DNA of 64,000 nucleotides from an uncultured candidate division WPS-2 bacterium (GCA_937927945.1 CALEYW010000082.1:1-64000); one strand, 5' to 3'; counted from the first letter of the stretch, positions 24,227 through 35,962 are shown. A program made the numbers and translations. Notes: generated by a model not told the origin, from the sequence alone.

Positions 24227-25509
24227 CCGCCGGGTCCCTGCCGCGGCAGGACGAGCGCGATGTCGAAGCGCTGGAAGTAGCGCTTCGCGACCCGCTGCAG
24301 GTCGGCTGCGGTAACGGCCGCGATCGCCGGCGCCACGGCGTCGGCGGCGTCGGCCGCGAGCCCGTGGGAGACGGCGTTGCCGATCGACCACGCCCGCTCG
24401 TCGAGCGAAAGATTTTCCAGCGCCCACGCGCCGCGCGCGCTCTCTTTATAGCGCGCGAGCACCGCGGCAGCCAGCGGCTTGGCGGCGGCGCTCTTCAGCA
24501 CCGCGTCCAGGGCCGCCAAACCGGCGCTGGGGTCGACCAGCCGGCCGTTAAGCCAGAGCGCCAGCTGGGCCGGCGCCGTGTCGTACCCGTAGATCGTCCC
24601 CGCTGGTCGGAACAGCGTCGGGACGGTCGTCGCGCTGGGCACGTCGAAGAGGTCGCCCAACAGCGCCCGGATGACGAGCGCCGCAGCGAAGTCGCCGTTG
24701 CCGAGCGCGGGCGCCGCAAAGCCGATCACCACGTAATTCGTGGAGACGTCGCGCCTGGTTACGATCCGTTTCGGCTGCGCGGCGAACGGCCGGGTCGCAA
24801 CGGCCGGCTGGGGCGAGCTGCCCGCCGGCAGGCTAGCGGCGAGCGCGCGCGCTGCCGCCGCGGCGGCGTCTCCCGTGTTCCCGACGGCGGCTACGAGCGC
24901 GTCCCCGCGCAGGTACCAGCGGCCGAAAAACGCCCGCGCGTCACGCGGTCCAAGCCCGGCGAGCCCGGCCGGCGTCCCGAGCGGCGGCATCCCCGCCCCC
25001 CCGCGGTAGTAGGAGGAGCGCAGCATCTGCAGGCCGACCAGACGGGGGTCGCCGTCGGCGTCGATGATCCGTTCGCCGAGCGCCGACCGCGCGGCGGCGA
25101 GCAGCGGTCCGTCGAACGACGGTGCGCCCAGCACGCGCGCGAAGAGCGCGGCAAGCGCGGCGAGGGCCGCGGGCTGTGCCTCGAGCTCGAAGCGCACGTA
25201 TTGTCCGCTGACGGCATAGCTGAGCGAGCCGCCGCGGGCTTCCACGGCGTCGATCAGCGGAACGCCGTCGACCGGCACGTGCAGCAGCGACTCGGCGGTC
25301 AGCGCGGCGAGACCGTTCTGCGCCGGCGTTTGGCGGTCCAGCCCGGCCCGCACGAACAATTCGATACCGACCAGCGTTGCGCCGGGATCGGGGCGGACGT
25401 ACCCGGCGGCGCCGCCGAGGTCGATCGTCGCGGACGGGGTCGCCGCGGGCGCCCCCAACGGGGCCGACAGCACGGCGAGCGCCGCGCCGAGCGCGACCCA
25501 GCGCCTCAT
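24223..25509 (-). CDS. M16-family peptidase homologue lacking the zinc site (second copy)
   Basis: The 428-residue product has a signal peptide (MRRWVALGAALAVLSAPLGAPAA) and the two-lobed M16 fold, for example GIELFVRAGLDRQ, LIDAVEARGGSLSYAVSG, and RDARAFFGRWYLRGDALVAAVG. Where active members have HXXEH after the A-G-L stretch, this has GLAALTAESLLH, so zinc cannot bind in the usual way. In heterodimeric M16 proteases one subunit is inactive and shapes substrate binding, but the partner next door is also inactive. The ATG overlaps that gene's stop (ATGA). Confidence 0.78.
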   Translation of the reverse strand: MRRWVALGAALAVLSAPLGAPAATPSATIDLGGAAGYVRPDPGATLVGIELFVRAGLDRQTPAQNGLAALTAESLLHVPVDGVPLIDAVEARGGSLSYAVSGQYVRFELEAQPAALAALAALFARVLGAPSFDGPLLAAARSALGERIIDADGDPRLVGLQMLRSSYYRGGAGMPPLGTPAGLAGLGPRDARAFFGRWYLRGDALVAAVGNTGDAAAAAARALAASLPAGSSPQPAVATRPFAAQPKRIVTRRDVSTNYVVIGFAAPALGNGDFAAALVIRALLGDLFDVPSATTVPTLFRPAGTIYGYDTAPAQLALWLNGRLVDPSAGLAALDAVLKSAAAKPLAAAVLARYKESARGAWALENLSLDERAWSIGNAVSHGLAADAADAVAPAIAAVTAADLQRVAKRYFQRFDIALVLPRQGPGG

Positions 25510-26827
25510 GCCGGCTTCTTCATAGCGGCCTTCGCCTTGCCCAGGGTGACCACGGCGGGCGGGGTTGCCAGGTAGCGGCCGACGGCGGCCGCTACGGCCT
25601 CCGGCGTCAGCGCCGCGGCCAGCGAGAAGTAGCGGCCGGTCGCCCCGCCTTCGGCCGGCGCGTAGGCGGGATCGCCCTCGACGGTGTACCAGCCGTACGT
25701 GTCGGCGAGTTCGGCGGGGGTCTGCAGCTCGCTGAGCAGATGGTACACGAACGCCGCCCGCGCGGCGGCGAACCGCGCCGACGCCATCGGCTTGGCCGCG
25801 CCGGCGACGGCGGCCTCGACCAGCGGGCGCACGGCGTCGGCGTCCTCCCCGCTGATCGTCACGAGGAAAACGCCCGGGTTGCGATAGGTGACGAAGCGGC
25901 CGGTGACGGATGCCTTGCGGGAACCCACGGCTTTCTGCACGGCTCCGCTTCGCGAGCCGAACAGGGCGTCGGCGACGAAGTCGAGCGCGGTCGCGGCGGC
26001 CTCATCGGCGATCGGCGGGCCGCTCCAGGCGAAGCCGACGCCCTCGACGTTGGCCTGGCGGGTGACCGGGGACGGCGAAGGGCGCGGCACCGCGGGTGCG
26101 GGCGACTCCACGGAGGCTTGCGCGCCGTCGCGGCGCGCCACCGCGCCGAGCGCGCCGGCGTCGACGTTTCCGGTCAGCACCAGGATCGCGTTGGCCGGCC
26201 GGAAGGCCCGCTCGGCAAACGCGCGGACGGAAGCCAGCGGAATCGCGGCGATCTCCTTCGGGGCGGCAAGGAGTCCGGCGTGAAACGGGCCGTCGGCGAA
26301 GAGCGACCCTGCGAGGGCGTCCTCGATCGCGGCGGAGGGCTCGTATGCACGGTAAGCAAGGTCCTGGGCGACCTCGCGCTGAGCGACCTGCAGCCCGGCG
26401 GCGTCGGCGACCGGAGCGAAATAGTCGGAGGTCATCGCCCGCACGACCTGCGCGACGCGGTCCGGCGCGACGAGCGCCGTGATCGCCACGCTGTCGGGGT
26501 ACGCGCTGACGCTGAGCCGCCCACCGGCACGCTGGATCAGCCGGCCGAGCGGGGTCCCGGTGATCGGAGTGGAGGCCGCGACGGTCGTCGCCGCCAGCCG
26601 CGCGAGTCCCGGCACCGGATTCGTCTCGAAGCCGGTCGCCGGAGCGCGATACCACAGGGCGACCGCCGCCGCCGGCTGAGCCGGGTCGGGGCGCAGCTGA
26701 TAGGTGACTCCGCTCGGCAGGGTCCCGGTCGAGCCCGGCGCCTCCTGGGCGCCGGCCGCCGTCCCCAGCCCACCGACGAGAAGGGCCGCGACACTCATCG
26801 CGGCCCTCAACACTCGCCGGGGTTCGT

Positions 26828-26831
<4 letters not shown>
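25506..26831 (-). CDS. M16-family peptidase homologue lacking the zinc site (first copy)
   Basis: The 441-residue exported protein starts at a GTG at 26831 (GTGA overlap with ftsH) and has a leader ending GTAAGAQE. The M16 fold is clear in TLPSGVTYQLRPDPAQPAAA, GGRLSVSAYPDSVAITALV and RPANAILVLTGNVDAGAL. The metal motif is missing: the region reads ETNPVPGLARLAATTV where active enzymes have AHFLEH. A short tail AKAAMKKPA ends the protein. With its partner it may form an inactive chamber or a chaperone-like complex in the periplasm. Confidence 0.78.
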
Positions 26832-28747
<1,916 letters not shown>

Positions 28748-28842
28748 GCGTTGCGAGACCCTTTTACCGTTCTTTCCTTAGAACGTTTCTCGGAAGAGGC
28801 GGTTCCGACTTGAACATGTCTCGCGCCGAAATGGTGGCAGCC

Positions 28843-29412
28843 TCACTCGGGGAGGACCTCGGGCCGGAGCTTCGCGAGATAGGGGAGAGTCCGATACCGT
28901 TCCTGATAGTCCAGACCGTACCCTACGACGAATTCGTCCGGGCAGGTCAGTCCCGTGTATTCTACCGCGACGTCGATAGCCCGGTGATACGGCTTGTCCA
29001 GCAGGACCGCCGCCGCGAGCGAGGCGGGCTGGCGGTTGCTGAGCATCGCCCGCAGGTAGTGCAGGGTGTGGCCGTTGTCGATGATGTCCTCGACGATGAT
29101 CACGTGGCGGCCCTCGATCGCGTGCGTGGTGTCCTGAATCAGCCGCACCTCGCCGCTGGAGCGGTGGGCGTTGCCGTATGAGGACACCGCGATGAAATCG
29201 AGCTGCACGTCGGTTGGACCGCCGGGCGCCTCGGCGATGGCCCGAGCGAGGTCCGCGGTGACGAAGACCGCGCCCTTCAGCACGCCGACCAGGACGATCG
29301 AACGCCCGGCATAGTCGCGGGCGATCGCCTCGGCCATGCGCCGGATCGCCTGGGCGAGTTCGTCGGACGAGATCACCACGCGATCGATGCCGGGTGGGAG
29401 CGTCTGCTGCAT
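28843..29412 (-). CDS. hpt: Hypoxanthine phosphoribosyltransferase
   Basis: The enzyme salvages hypoxanthine and guanine by joining them to phosphoribosyl pyrophosphate. It has the PRPP loop VIIVEDIIDNGHTL, IVLVGVLKGAVFVTADL near the N-terminus, and DEFVVGYGLDYQERYRTLPY near the end. The ATG at 29412 gives 189 residues. A GTG just before it is also possible. The order tilS-hpt-ftsH is preserved, and the gap from tilS is 47 bp. Confidence 0.95.
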   Translation of the reverse strand: MQQTLPPGIDRVVISSDELAQAIRRMAEAIARDYAGRSIVLVGVLKGAVFVTADLARAIAEAPGGPTDVQLDFIAVSSYGNAHRSSGEVRLIQDTTHAIEGRHVIIVEDIIDNGHTLHYLRAMLSNRQPASLAAAVLLDKPYHRAIDVAVEYTGLTCPDEFVVGYGLDYQERYRTLPYLAKLRPEVLPE

Positions 29413-29459
29413 CACCGCGTCTTCGTTGCCGTCGTCGCCGCCGTCCCCTTCAAATCAGC

Positions 29460-30305
29460 TCACTTCAAGCCCGGCTGCTGGTCCTGTGCGAAAGGGTCGA
29501 CCGGCAACGCTACCGCCGCTTGCGCGTCGATGTCGGCAAAGCTTGCGTCGCGCAGCTTCCCTTCGCGACGCAGGTGCTCACGGACCCCGCGCCGTCTCGC
29601 GGCGAGCGCGTTTCCCTCGAGCTCATCGCGAACGATCTCCGCGCACCGCGCAATCGCCGCGTCGAGGTGCGGGAACTCGCGCCGCAGTTCGGCGAGCATC
29701 GGGCGCAGGGCGTTGCGGCGATACCGGCGGTCCTCATTCGACGGATCGATGGCGCACGGCAGCGCACTGCGGCGCAGCTCTACGGCGAGCTGCGCGCGAG
29801 TCGCGCGCAGCACCGGGCGGATCAGATCGACGCTGCCCGCGAGCGGCCGCACTGGCGGCATGCCGGCCAATCCCGCCGGCCCCGTTCCCCGAAACAGCGC
29901 GAGGAGCACCGTCTCCGCCTGATCCTCGGCCGTGTGCGCGGTCGCGACCAGCGGTGCGTTCAGTTCGGCAGCCAGCGTCGCAAGGGCAGCGTAGCGCGCC
30001 TCGCGCATCGTCGCTTCGTCGTCGCGCTCGACGAAGGGACGGAGCACGCGCACCGGCCGGCCGAGGCGCGCGGCGACGGAAAGCACGACGCACTCGTCCT
30101 GCGCCGCGCTCGCACGCCGTCCGTGATCGACGTGCGCGAGCACGATCTCGTAGCCGTCTTCGCGCGCCAGGCGGTCAAGCAGCGCGGCCAGCGCGACCGA
30201 ATCGGGGCCGCCCGAGCACGCAACGACCACGCACGCGCCCGGATCGGGGCGCAGCACGCGCCGAACCACGGCGTCAAGAGCGCGTTCGGGGCGAGCGCCG
30301 CGCAT
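29460..30305 (-). CDS. tilS: tRNA(Ile)-lysidine synthase, short form
   Basis: TilS modifies C34 of tRNA-Ile(CAU) to lysidine so that it reads AUA. The PP-loop VVACSGGPDSVALAALLDRL, the HVDHGRRASA motif, ATAHTAEDQAETVLLALFRG and the R-R-NALRPMLAEL segment are present. At 281 residues it has the N-terminal catalytic domain but lacks the C-terminal tRNA-binding domains of E. coli-type TilS, as in several other phyla. It ends 47 bp before the hpt start and begins 14 bp after smpB. Confidence 0.92.
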   Translation of the reverse strand: MRGARPERALDAVVRRVLRPDPGACVVVACSGGPDSVALAALLDRLAREDGYEIVLAHVDHGRRASAAQDECVVLSVAARLGRPVRVLRPFVERDDEATMREARYAALATLAAELNAPLVATAHTAEDQAETVLLALFRGTGPAGLAGMPPVRPLAGSVDLIRPVLRATRAQLAVELRRSALPCAIDPSNEDRRYRRNALRPMLAELRREFPHLDAAIARCAEIVRDELEGNALAARRRGVREHLRREGKLRDASFADIDAQAAVALPVDPFAQDQQPGLK

Positions 30306-30319
30306 TGTCTTAGGGTCCC

Positions 30320-30817
30320 TTAGCGGCTGACCGAGCGGGCGATCTCGCGCTCGACGTCGCGCGCTTGAATGTCTCGACGGCGATCCCACAGCTTCTTGCC
30401 CTTCACGAGCGCGAGCTCGATCTTCACGCGTCCGTTCTTGAAGTAGAGCCGCCACGGAACGAGCGTGAGCCCTTTCTCGGCGGCCCGTCCGGCGAGCCGC
30501 TCGATCTGTTCGCGGTGGAGCAGCAGCTTGCGCGGCCGGTTCGGCTCGTGGTTGAAGTACGATCCTTCCTTGTAGGTCGGAATCGTGAGGTTGAGCAGCC
30601 ACAGCTCGTCGTCTTTGACGCGCGCGAACGCCTCGTTGATCGACAGGTTGCCGCGGCGGATCGTCTTGATCTCCGTGCCCAGCAGCGCGACGCCCACTTC
30701 GAGCGACTCGAGCTTCTCGTATTCGTGGCGAGCCCGGCGATTGTCGAACGACGGCTCAGGGGCTTTCGCCGCCTGCTCCGCCTTGGCGGCGACGCGGGCT
30801 TGTTTCATGCGCGCCAT
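30320..30817 (-). CDS. smpB: SsrA-binding protein SmpB
   Basis: SmpB binds tmRNA and delivers it to stalled ribosomes. The 165 residues carry FDNRRARHEYEKLESLEVGV, LLGTEIKTIRRGNLSINEAF, the NHEPNRPRKLLLH loop and the C-terminal tail KGKKLWDRRRDIQARDVERE. An extra Ala/Lys-rich segment precedes the core. The start codon shares one base with the thioesterase stop (TAATG). No tmRNA gene was seen in this window. Confidence 0.96.
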   Translation of the reverse strand: MARMKQARVAAKAEQAAKAPEPSFDNRRARHEYEKLESLEVGVALLGTEIKTIRRGNLSINEAFARVKDDELWLLNLTIPTYKEGSYFNHEPNRPRKLLLHREQIERLAGRAAEKGLTLVPWRLYFKNGRVKIELALVKGKKLWDRRRDIQARDVEREIARSVSR

Positions 30818-31275
30818 TACGGCCCGCCCACGATCGGCGCGGCATCCGGGATGCCGTAGCGTTCTTTTCCGAGCGGCCCGCGCGAGACGAACGAGCCTTC
30901 GGCGCTGGCGAGCAGCGTGCCGTCGGCGAACGCCACGCTCGCTTTGACGCCGATGACCTGGCGGCGCTTCCAGAGCACCTCGCCGCGCACGACCAGCGGA
31001 CGGCCGAGCAGCACCGCCCCGCGGAAGCGCACTTCCGTCGATGCGGTGACGGCGCGCTCGCCGATCGCTCCGCAGGCGTGCGCCATCGCTTCGTCGAGCA
31101 GCGTCATGACGATGCCGCCGTGCGCGATGCCTTGCCAGCCTTGGAAGCGCTGCGGCAGCGTGATCTCGGCCCGCACGCCGCGCTCGCCGTCGGGTTCGAA
31201 GCGCAGGTGCATCCCATCCGCGCTGTACGGCCCGCACGCGAAGCAGCGGCCGTCGTCGATGAACACCTCGGTCAC
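30817..31275 (-). CDS. PaaI-type hotdog-fold thioesterase
   Basis: The 152-residue protein has the hotdog helix AHGGIVMTLLDEAMAHACGA, with a Cys pair at the start (CFACGPYSADG) as in many PaaI/4HBT members, and the RGEVLWKRRQVIGVKASV strand. It would hydrolyse an acyl-CoA, but the acyl group is unknown. The GTG at 31275 overlaps the TPR gene stop (GTGA). Confidence 0.82.
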   Translation of the reverse strand: MTEVFIDDGRCFACGPYSADGMHLRFEPDGERGVRAEITLPQRFQGWQGIAHGGIVMTLLDEAMAHACGAIGERAVTASTEVRFRGAVLLGRPLVVRGEVLWKRRQVIGVKASVAFADGTLLASAEGSFVSRGPLGKERYGIPDAAPIVGGP

Positions 31276-32261
31276 TTCTTCTTCTTCTTGGGCGCCGGCG
31301 ACCCCGACGGCGACGGCGCCGCGGATGACGGGGCCTTCCCGTAGTCGCCGTTGTCGATCTTCTTGAGCAGCGTGTTCGCAAACGCGACGTCCGTGCCGGC
31401 GGTGATCGACGCCTTCAGCACGCGGCGCGCTTCGTCGGGCCGCTTGTCGTCGAGATAGATGCGCGCCAGGAGCGTGTAGCCGTGCTGGCCGGATTCGCCC
31501 ACCCCGCCGACGTCCGCCGTCAGCCCGCGCATCGCGTACGTCACCGCAGCGTCGTATTGCTTGAGATCGTGCAGCATCGAGGCGATGTGGAAATAGATGT
31601 CGGCGTAGTCGGGGACGAGGTTGGGGATGTCGATCACCGTCGTGAGGGCGCGCTGCGGATCTTTGAGATCCTCTTGGTAGATCAGCGCGAGATACTCGCG
31701 CGCCAGCACGTTCTGCGGATCGACGGCGAGGGCTGCGACGAACTCCGTCTTGGCGCGATTCGTGCTGCGTTCGCCCTCGCGCATGATCCCCAAGCCCGTA
31801 TGGGCCGACTGCGAGAGCGGATCGAGTCCGACCGCCAGATTGAGCTCTTCGCGCGCGTCGAGGTTGCGATCGCGGCCGGTCAGCGAGGCGAACATGTACG
31901 AGAACGCCAGCCGTACGTGCGCGGGCGCGCTCTTGGGATTTTTCGCCAGCGCATCTTCTTCGGCATCGATGAGGGCGGTGAGGTCGGCCGGCTTCTGCGC
32001 GGCGGCGGCGTTGAGCAGCGAGAGCGCGAGGGTGTTGTCCGGCACGACGGCGAGCGCGGCTTCGAAGCCGCGCCGCGCAGCGCCGAAGTCGCGCTCGTAG
32101 AAGGCGCGCAGCCCCGCACCGAGCGGCACGGTGAACGCCGGATTCAGATAGTCGTTCCGCGCCGCGATTGTGAGCGGCTTCGGCGCGGGCGGAGGCGTCG
32201 CCGCCGAGGCGGGGACGGCGCACGAGAGGGTCAGCGCGAGCGAAAGAACACGGCGGAACAC
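31272..32261 (-). CDS. Exported TPR-repeat protein
   Basis: The 329-residue product begins with a signal peptide (LSLALTLSCAVPASA), then consists of repeated helices including FVAALAVDPQNVLAREYLAL and RRVLKASITAGTDVA, typical TPR units. The tail is Pro/Ser/Lys-rich and ends in PKKKKK. It probably mediates protein contacts in the envelope, but partners are unknown. The GTG at 32261 is the best start. Confidence 0.65.
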   Translation of the reverse strand: MFRRVLSLALTLSCAVPASAATPPPAPKPLTIAARNDYLNPAFTVPLGAGLRAFYERDFGAARRGFEAALAVVPDNTLALSLLNAAAAQKPADLTALIDAEEDALAKNPKSAPAHVRLAFSYMFASLTGRDRNLDAREELNLAVGLDPLSQSAHTGLGIMREGERSTNRAKTEFVAALAVDPQNVLAREYLALIYQEDLKDPQRALTTVIDIPNLVPDYADIYFHIASMLHDLKQYDAAVTYAMRGLTADVGGVGESGQHGYTLLARIYLDDKRPDEARRVLKASITAGTDVAFANTLLKKIDNGDYGKAPSSAAPSPSGSPAPKKKKK

Positions 32262-32338
32262 AAGGCTCTCGTGTTCCGGCCCCCTGCGGCGACTTCCGCC
32301 CGCCGCGCTCGCGCCAGAAAGCAGGACGAGCAGGCCGG

Positions 32339-33064
32339 CTAGCGGCCGAACTGGAGCCGGCGCGCCAGCGCGTCGGGGAGATGTGCCGTGTGGATCTTCG
32401 CCTGGACCGCGCCGATCGGATAGTCCACCCGTTCGACGCGCACGGTGCGCGCGGCGGCATCGTAGAAACCGAACGACGCCTGCGGGTTGAGATCGCGCGG
32501 CTGTCCGACGCTGCCGACGTTGACCAGATAGCGCACGCCCTCGCGCAACGCGACCTCGCCGCCATGCTGCAGGTGCGTATGATCGATCGTGCCGTCGGGG
32601 TTGAGCTCGTACACTTCGGCGATGTGCGTGTGACCGATGAAGATCAGCGGCGCGTCGGTCGCTGCGAAGGCGCGTGCCGCAGCCGCTTTGTCGAGGATGT
32701 ATTCGAAGTAGTTCACGGGCGCACCGTGGACCAGCAGAAACTCCGGCATGCGGAACTCGTAGCCGAGCTTGTCGAGCCACCGGCGATTCTCGTCGGAGAG
32801 GACGCCTTGCGTCCACCGCATCGCCTCGCGTGCGGACGGGTTGAAATACGCTACGCCGAAATCGTCGATCGCGGCGACGTCGTGATTGCCGAGCACGACC
32901 GCGGTGGCGCGCTCGCGAATCCGTTCGACGCACTCGTTGGGGTTGGGCCCGTAGCCGACGATGTCGCCAAGGCAGAGCACCGCATCGTCGTCGCGGATCA
33001 GCGCGAAAGCGGCTTCGAGCGCATCGAGGTTCGAGTGGACGTCCGAGAGGACGGCATACCTCAC
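32339..33064 (-). CDS. Calcineurin-like metallophosphoesterase (YfcE/MJ0936 type)
   Basis: The 241-residue protein has the metal-binding set VLSDVHSN, CLGDIVGYGPNPNE, VVLGNHD and IGHTHIAEVY, with LVNVGSVGQPRD near the end. These define a single-domain phosphodiesterase. Family members act on phosphodiesters or nucleotides, and the substrate here is unknown. The GTG at 33064 overlaps the hisC stop (GTGA). Confidence 0.9.
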   Translation of the reverse strand: MRYAVLSDVHSNLDALEAAFALIRDDDAVLCLGDIVGYGPNPNECVERIRERATAVVLGNHDVAAIDDFGVAYFNPSAREAMRWTQGVLSDENRRWLDKLGYEFRMPEFLLVHGAPVNYFEYILDKAAAARAFAATDAPLIFIGHTHIAEVYELNPDGTIDHTHLQHGGEVALREGVRYLVNVGSVGQPRDLNPQASFGFYDAAARTVRVERVDYPIGAVQAKIHTAHLPDALARRLQFGR

Positions 33065-34188
33065 CCAGCGACCTTCTCGCGCACCCGGTCGAGCGCCTCG
33101 CCGAACCGCTCGGCGAATGCGGCTCGCTCGGCGGGGGTGCCCACGGTCACCCGGATGTAGCCGTCGAGCGGCGGCGCCCACGGCTTGCGCACGAACACGC
33201 CGAGCTCGAGCAGGACGCCGACCATCGCTTCGGCCTCCTCGCGCGTCCCGATCCCGATGCAGACGAAGTTGGTCGCCGACGGCGGGGCGGCCAGCGCGTG
33301 ACGCGCGGCGAGGGCACGGTACTCGTCACGGCCGCGTGCCACCTCGGCGATGACCCCCCGCAGGAAAGCGTCGTCCTCGAGCGCGGCGAGCGCGCCGATT
33401 TGCGCGGTGCGATTGACGCCGAAATGCAGCCGCAATTTCTGGAACGCGGCGATCGCGTCCGCGGAGGCCAGCGCGTAGCCGATGCGCGCGCCGGCCATCC
33501 CGTACGCTTTCGAGAAGGTGCGCGTGCGAATCGTGCGCGGATCGATCACGTCGGGCGGCAGCTCGTCGCGCGGCACGAAGTCCGCGTACGCTTCGTCGAG
33601 GAACAGCAGCACGTCGTCGGGCAGCGCTTCGCGCAGCGCCGCCAGCGTCGCGCGATCGACGAAGGTGCCCGACGGGTTGTCGGGATTCGCGACGTAGACG
33701 AGCTTCGCGCCGGAGCGCTTCACCGCATCGACGATCGCCTCGGGGACGATGCCGCCGTCGGCGTCGGCTTGCGCGAACTCGGGCCGCGCGCCGTAGGCGT
33801 TCAGATGGTAGAACAGCGTCGGGTACGTTCCGCGAGTCGCCACGCAGGCCTCACCCGGGCCGCAGTACGCCCGCACGATCAGCCCCATCAGCTCGTCGAT
33901 CCCGCTCGCGATCACGATCTCCTCGACCGCGCAGTTGTGCCGCAGGGCGAGCGCGGAACGCAGCGCGATCGACTCCGGGTCGCCGTACCACGAGGTCAGG
34001 TTGACCGCTTCGCGCATCGCGGCGATCGCACGCGGCGAGGGCCCGAACGCGCTTTCGTTGGCGCCGAGGCGCAGCAGGCTCGTGCGGCCGACGCGCCGCG
34101 CCAGCTCTTCGGGCGCGACGAAGGGGGTCATAGGCGGCACCGCAGCGACCAGCGGGATGGGGTGCGGAAGGCGGGGCGGCGAGGTCAC
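33061..34188 (-). CDS. hisC: Histidinol-phosphate aminotransferase
   Basis: HisC transaminates imidazole-acetol phosphate to histidinol phosphate. The 375-residue class-I/II aminotransferase has the LGANESAFGPSPRA opening, NPDNPSGTFVD, the DEAYADF motif and the PLP-binding Lys in TFSKAYGMAGARIGYA. It starts at a GTG at 34188 overlapping the BON gene. No other his genes are nearby, so a broader role as an aromatic aminotransferase is possible. Confidence 0.88.
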   Translation of the reverse strand: MTSPPRLPHPIPLVAAVPPMTPFVAPEELARRVGRTSLLRLGANESAFGPSPRAIAAMREAVNLTSWYGDPESIALRSALALRHNCAVEEIVIASGIDELMGLIVRAYCGPGEACVATRGTYPTLFYHLNAYGARPEFAQADADGGIVPEAIVDAVKRSGAKLVYVANPDNPSGTFVDRATLAALREALPDDVLLFLDEAYADFVPRDELPPDVIDPRTIRTRTFSKAYGMAGARIGYALASADAIAAFQKLRLHFGVNRTAQIGALAALEDDAFLRGVIAEVARGRDEYRALAARHALAAPPSATNFVCIGIGTREEAEAMVGVLLELGVFVRKPWAPPLDGYIRVTVGTPAERAAFAERFGEALDRVREKVAG

Positions 34189-34733
34189 GGACGTTCGACC
34201 CGGATGCGATCGACGACGTTGCGGATCCCGTCAGTCCCGCGCGCCGCCGCGATGATCCGCGCTTTCGTCTTCCCGTCGGCGACGGTGCCGGCCAGCGTCG
34301 CCACGCCGCCGTCGACCGTTACCGTGACGTGCTGAAGGCCGGCCTGCGCGGTGTACGCCGTCGCGACCCGGGTGGCCAGCGCCGCGTCCGCGATTCGACG
34401 TCCCGGCCGCGGCCCGTGCGGGTCGACGCGGAGCTCGTCGACGACCTGCTTCACGCCGGTGACCGCGCGCGCCGAAGCGACGACCCGGCGCTGTGCCGCG
34501 GCGTCGCGCACCGATCCGCGCAAGGTGACGACCCCGTCGCGCGCCGCGACGCCTAGCGTCGTCGCCGAATCCGGGTCGTCGGCGGTGAGCGTCGCTTTGA
34601 CGGCGGTGACGACCAGCGCATCGCGCAGCACCTCGGTCGCAACGCGCGTGCCGAACGGCTCGGGCGCCCGCTCCGTCCCGCCGCACCCGGCGAGCATCCC
34701 GATCACGGCGGCGAGGAGCAGCCCGCGGCTCAT
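34185..34733 (-). CDS. BON-domain lipoprotein
   Basis: The 182-residue protein has a lipobox at GMLAGCGG, so it should be anchored to a membrane, and two BON domains. The first runs from LVVTAVKATLTADD to KQVVDELRVDP. The second runs from RVATAYTAQAGLQHVTVTVDG to the final VVDRIRVERP. BON domains in OsmY-type proteins bind membranes or other proteins under stress. It is coupled to moeA by an ATGA overlap. Confidence 0.85.
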   Translation of the reverse strand: MSRGLLLAAVIGMLAGCGGTERAPEPFGTRVATEVLRDALVVTAVKATLTADDPDSATTLGVAARDGVVTLRGSVRDAAAQRRVVASARAVTGVKQVVDELRVDPHGPRPGRRIADAALATRVATAYTAQAGLQHVTVTVDGGVATLAGTVADGKTKARIIAAARGTDGIRNVVDRIRVERP

Positions 34734-35962
34734 CCTCCGCCCCCGTAGCGAACGAGCTCGAGCGGTTCGCCCGCCTCGATGCGCGCGTTCTTGGGGCCGA
34801 CGACGACGTAGCCGTCGGCACGGGCCAGCAGGCTGGTGTGCGAAGACCGCAGCGCCAGCGGCCGGGCACCGGCTGCTTCGAGCACCGCCGGAACGTACCA
34901 CGTCCAGCCGGCCCGGCCGTCGAACGGGACGGCGGCGAGAGTGGCCACCGTCGACCGCCGTGCCGCCGTCTCGCCGGTCAGCGCGCGCACGACGTGCGAG
35001 GCGATCGCGTCGAGGATCGTCAGCGCGCTGGTCGGATTTCCGGGCAGGCCGATCACCGGGCGCGCGCCGATCGCGGCCAGGACCGTCGGCTTGCCGGGCT
35101 TGACCTTGATCCCGTGGACCACGACGCCGGGCGGACCGAGCCGGTCGATCGCGCCGGGGACATGATCGCGGACACCGACCGACGAGCCCCCGGTCAGGAC
35201 GACCGCGTCGGCTCGCTCCAGCCCCTCCGCGATGCGCGCCGCGATCGTCTCCAGCTCGTCGGCGGCGCGCGGCAGGTGCAGGATCTCGCAGCCGAGCGCG
35301 GCCAGCCCACCGGCGATCGCCCACCGGTTGGAGTCGCGAATCTGGCCGGTGCCGGGCTGCGCTCCGGTATCGATCAGCTCGTCGCCGGTCGAGACGACCG
35401 CGATCCGCGCTCGACGAAACACCGCCACCTCGGCCTGCCCGAGCGTGGCGAGAACGGAGAGCTCGGCCGCCCCGATCCGGCGGCCGGCCCGCAGCACCAC
35501 GTCGCCCACCGCCATGTCGTCGCCGCGCGGAGTCAGGTAGGCCCACGGGGCGGGCGCATTGCGCGGGCGCACCAGATCGTCCTCCTCCTCCGCGTCCTCG
35601 ATCGGCAGCACCGCGTCGGCGCCGTCGGGCAGCACGCCGCCGGTTGGGATGCGCATCGCCTCGCCCGCCTCGAGGGACCGCGGCGGCGCGGCCCCCATCC
35701 TGATCGTTCCGACGATCCGGCGCGGCGCCGTGCCGTCGGCGGAGCGCACGGCGAACCCGTCCATGGTGGAGCGGTCGTCGGCCGGGTAGGGCGCGTCGGC
35801 GGCGGCATCCTCGGCCAGGATCCGGCCGACGGCCGAGTCCAGCGGAACCCGCTCGATCCCGCTCGGCTTCGGCCGCACCGCGGCCAGATACGCCGCCACC
35901 GCCTCGTCGGGCGAGAGCAGCAGCTCCGCTTCGAAGGTCGTGCCCGGCTGCATCGCTCGCAT
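34730..35962 (-). CDS. moeA: Molybdopterin molybdotransferase
   Basis: MoeA inserts molybdate into adenylylated molybdopterin. The 410 residues hold DDRSTMDGFAVRSADG in domain II, IPTGGVLPDGADAVLP, VVSTGDELID, IRDSNRWAIAGGL and TGGSSVGVRDHV in the catalytic domain, then PVIGLPGNPTSALTI and the C-terminal domain IV. Either ATG, 35962 or 35953, could start it. It is first in the fourteen-gene run and lies divergent from serS, with 65 bp between the starts. It complements moaC and moaB near the left edge. Confidence 0.94.
   Translation of the reverse strand: MRAMQPGTTFEAELLLSPDEAVAAYLAAVRPKPSGIERVPLDSAVGRILAEDAAADAPYPADDRSTMDGFAVRSADGTAPRRIVGTIRMGAAPPRSLEAGEAMRIPTGGVLPDGADAVLPIEDAEEEDDLVRPRNAPAPWAYLTPRGDDMAVGDVVLRAGRRIGAAELSVLATLGQAEVAVFRRARIAVVSTGDELIDTGAQPGTGQIRDSNRWAIAGGLAALGCEILHLPRAADELETIAARIAEGLERADAVVLTGGSSVGVRDHVPGAIDRLGPPGVVVHGIKVKPGKPTVLAAIGARPVIGLPGNPTSALTILDAIASHVVRALTGETAARRSTVATLAAVPFDGRAGWTWYVPAVLEAAGARPLALRSSHTSLLARADGYVVVGPKNARIEAGEPLELVRYGGGG

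Noticed and set aside
28769..28784. GTTCT-N6-AGAAC repeat before ftsH as a second SOS or heat-shock operator.
   Set aside because: The spacing and half-sites fit neither the LexA box found at 17860 nor a CIRCE element.
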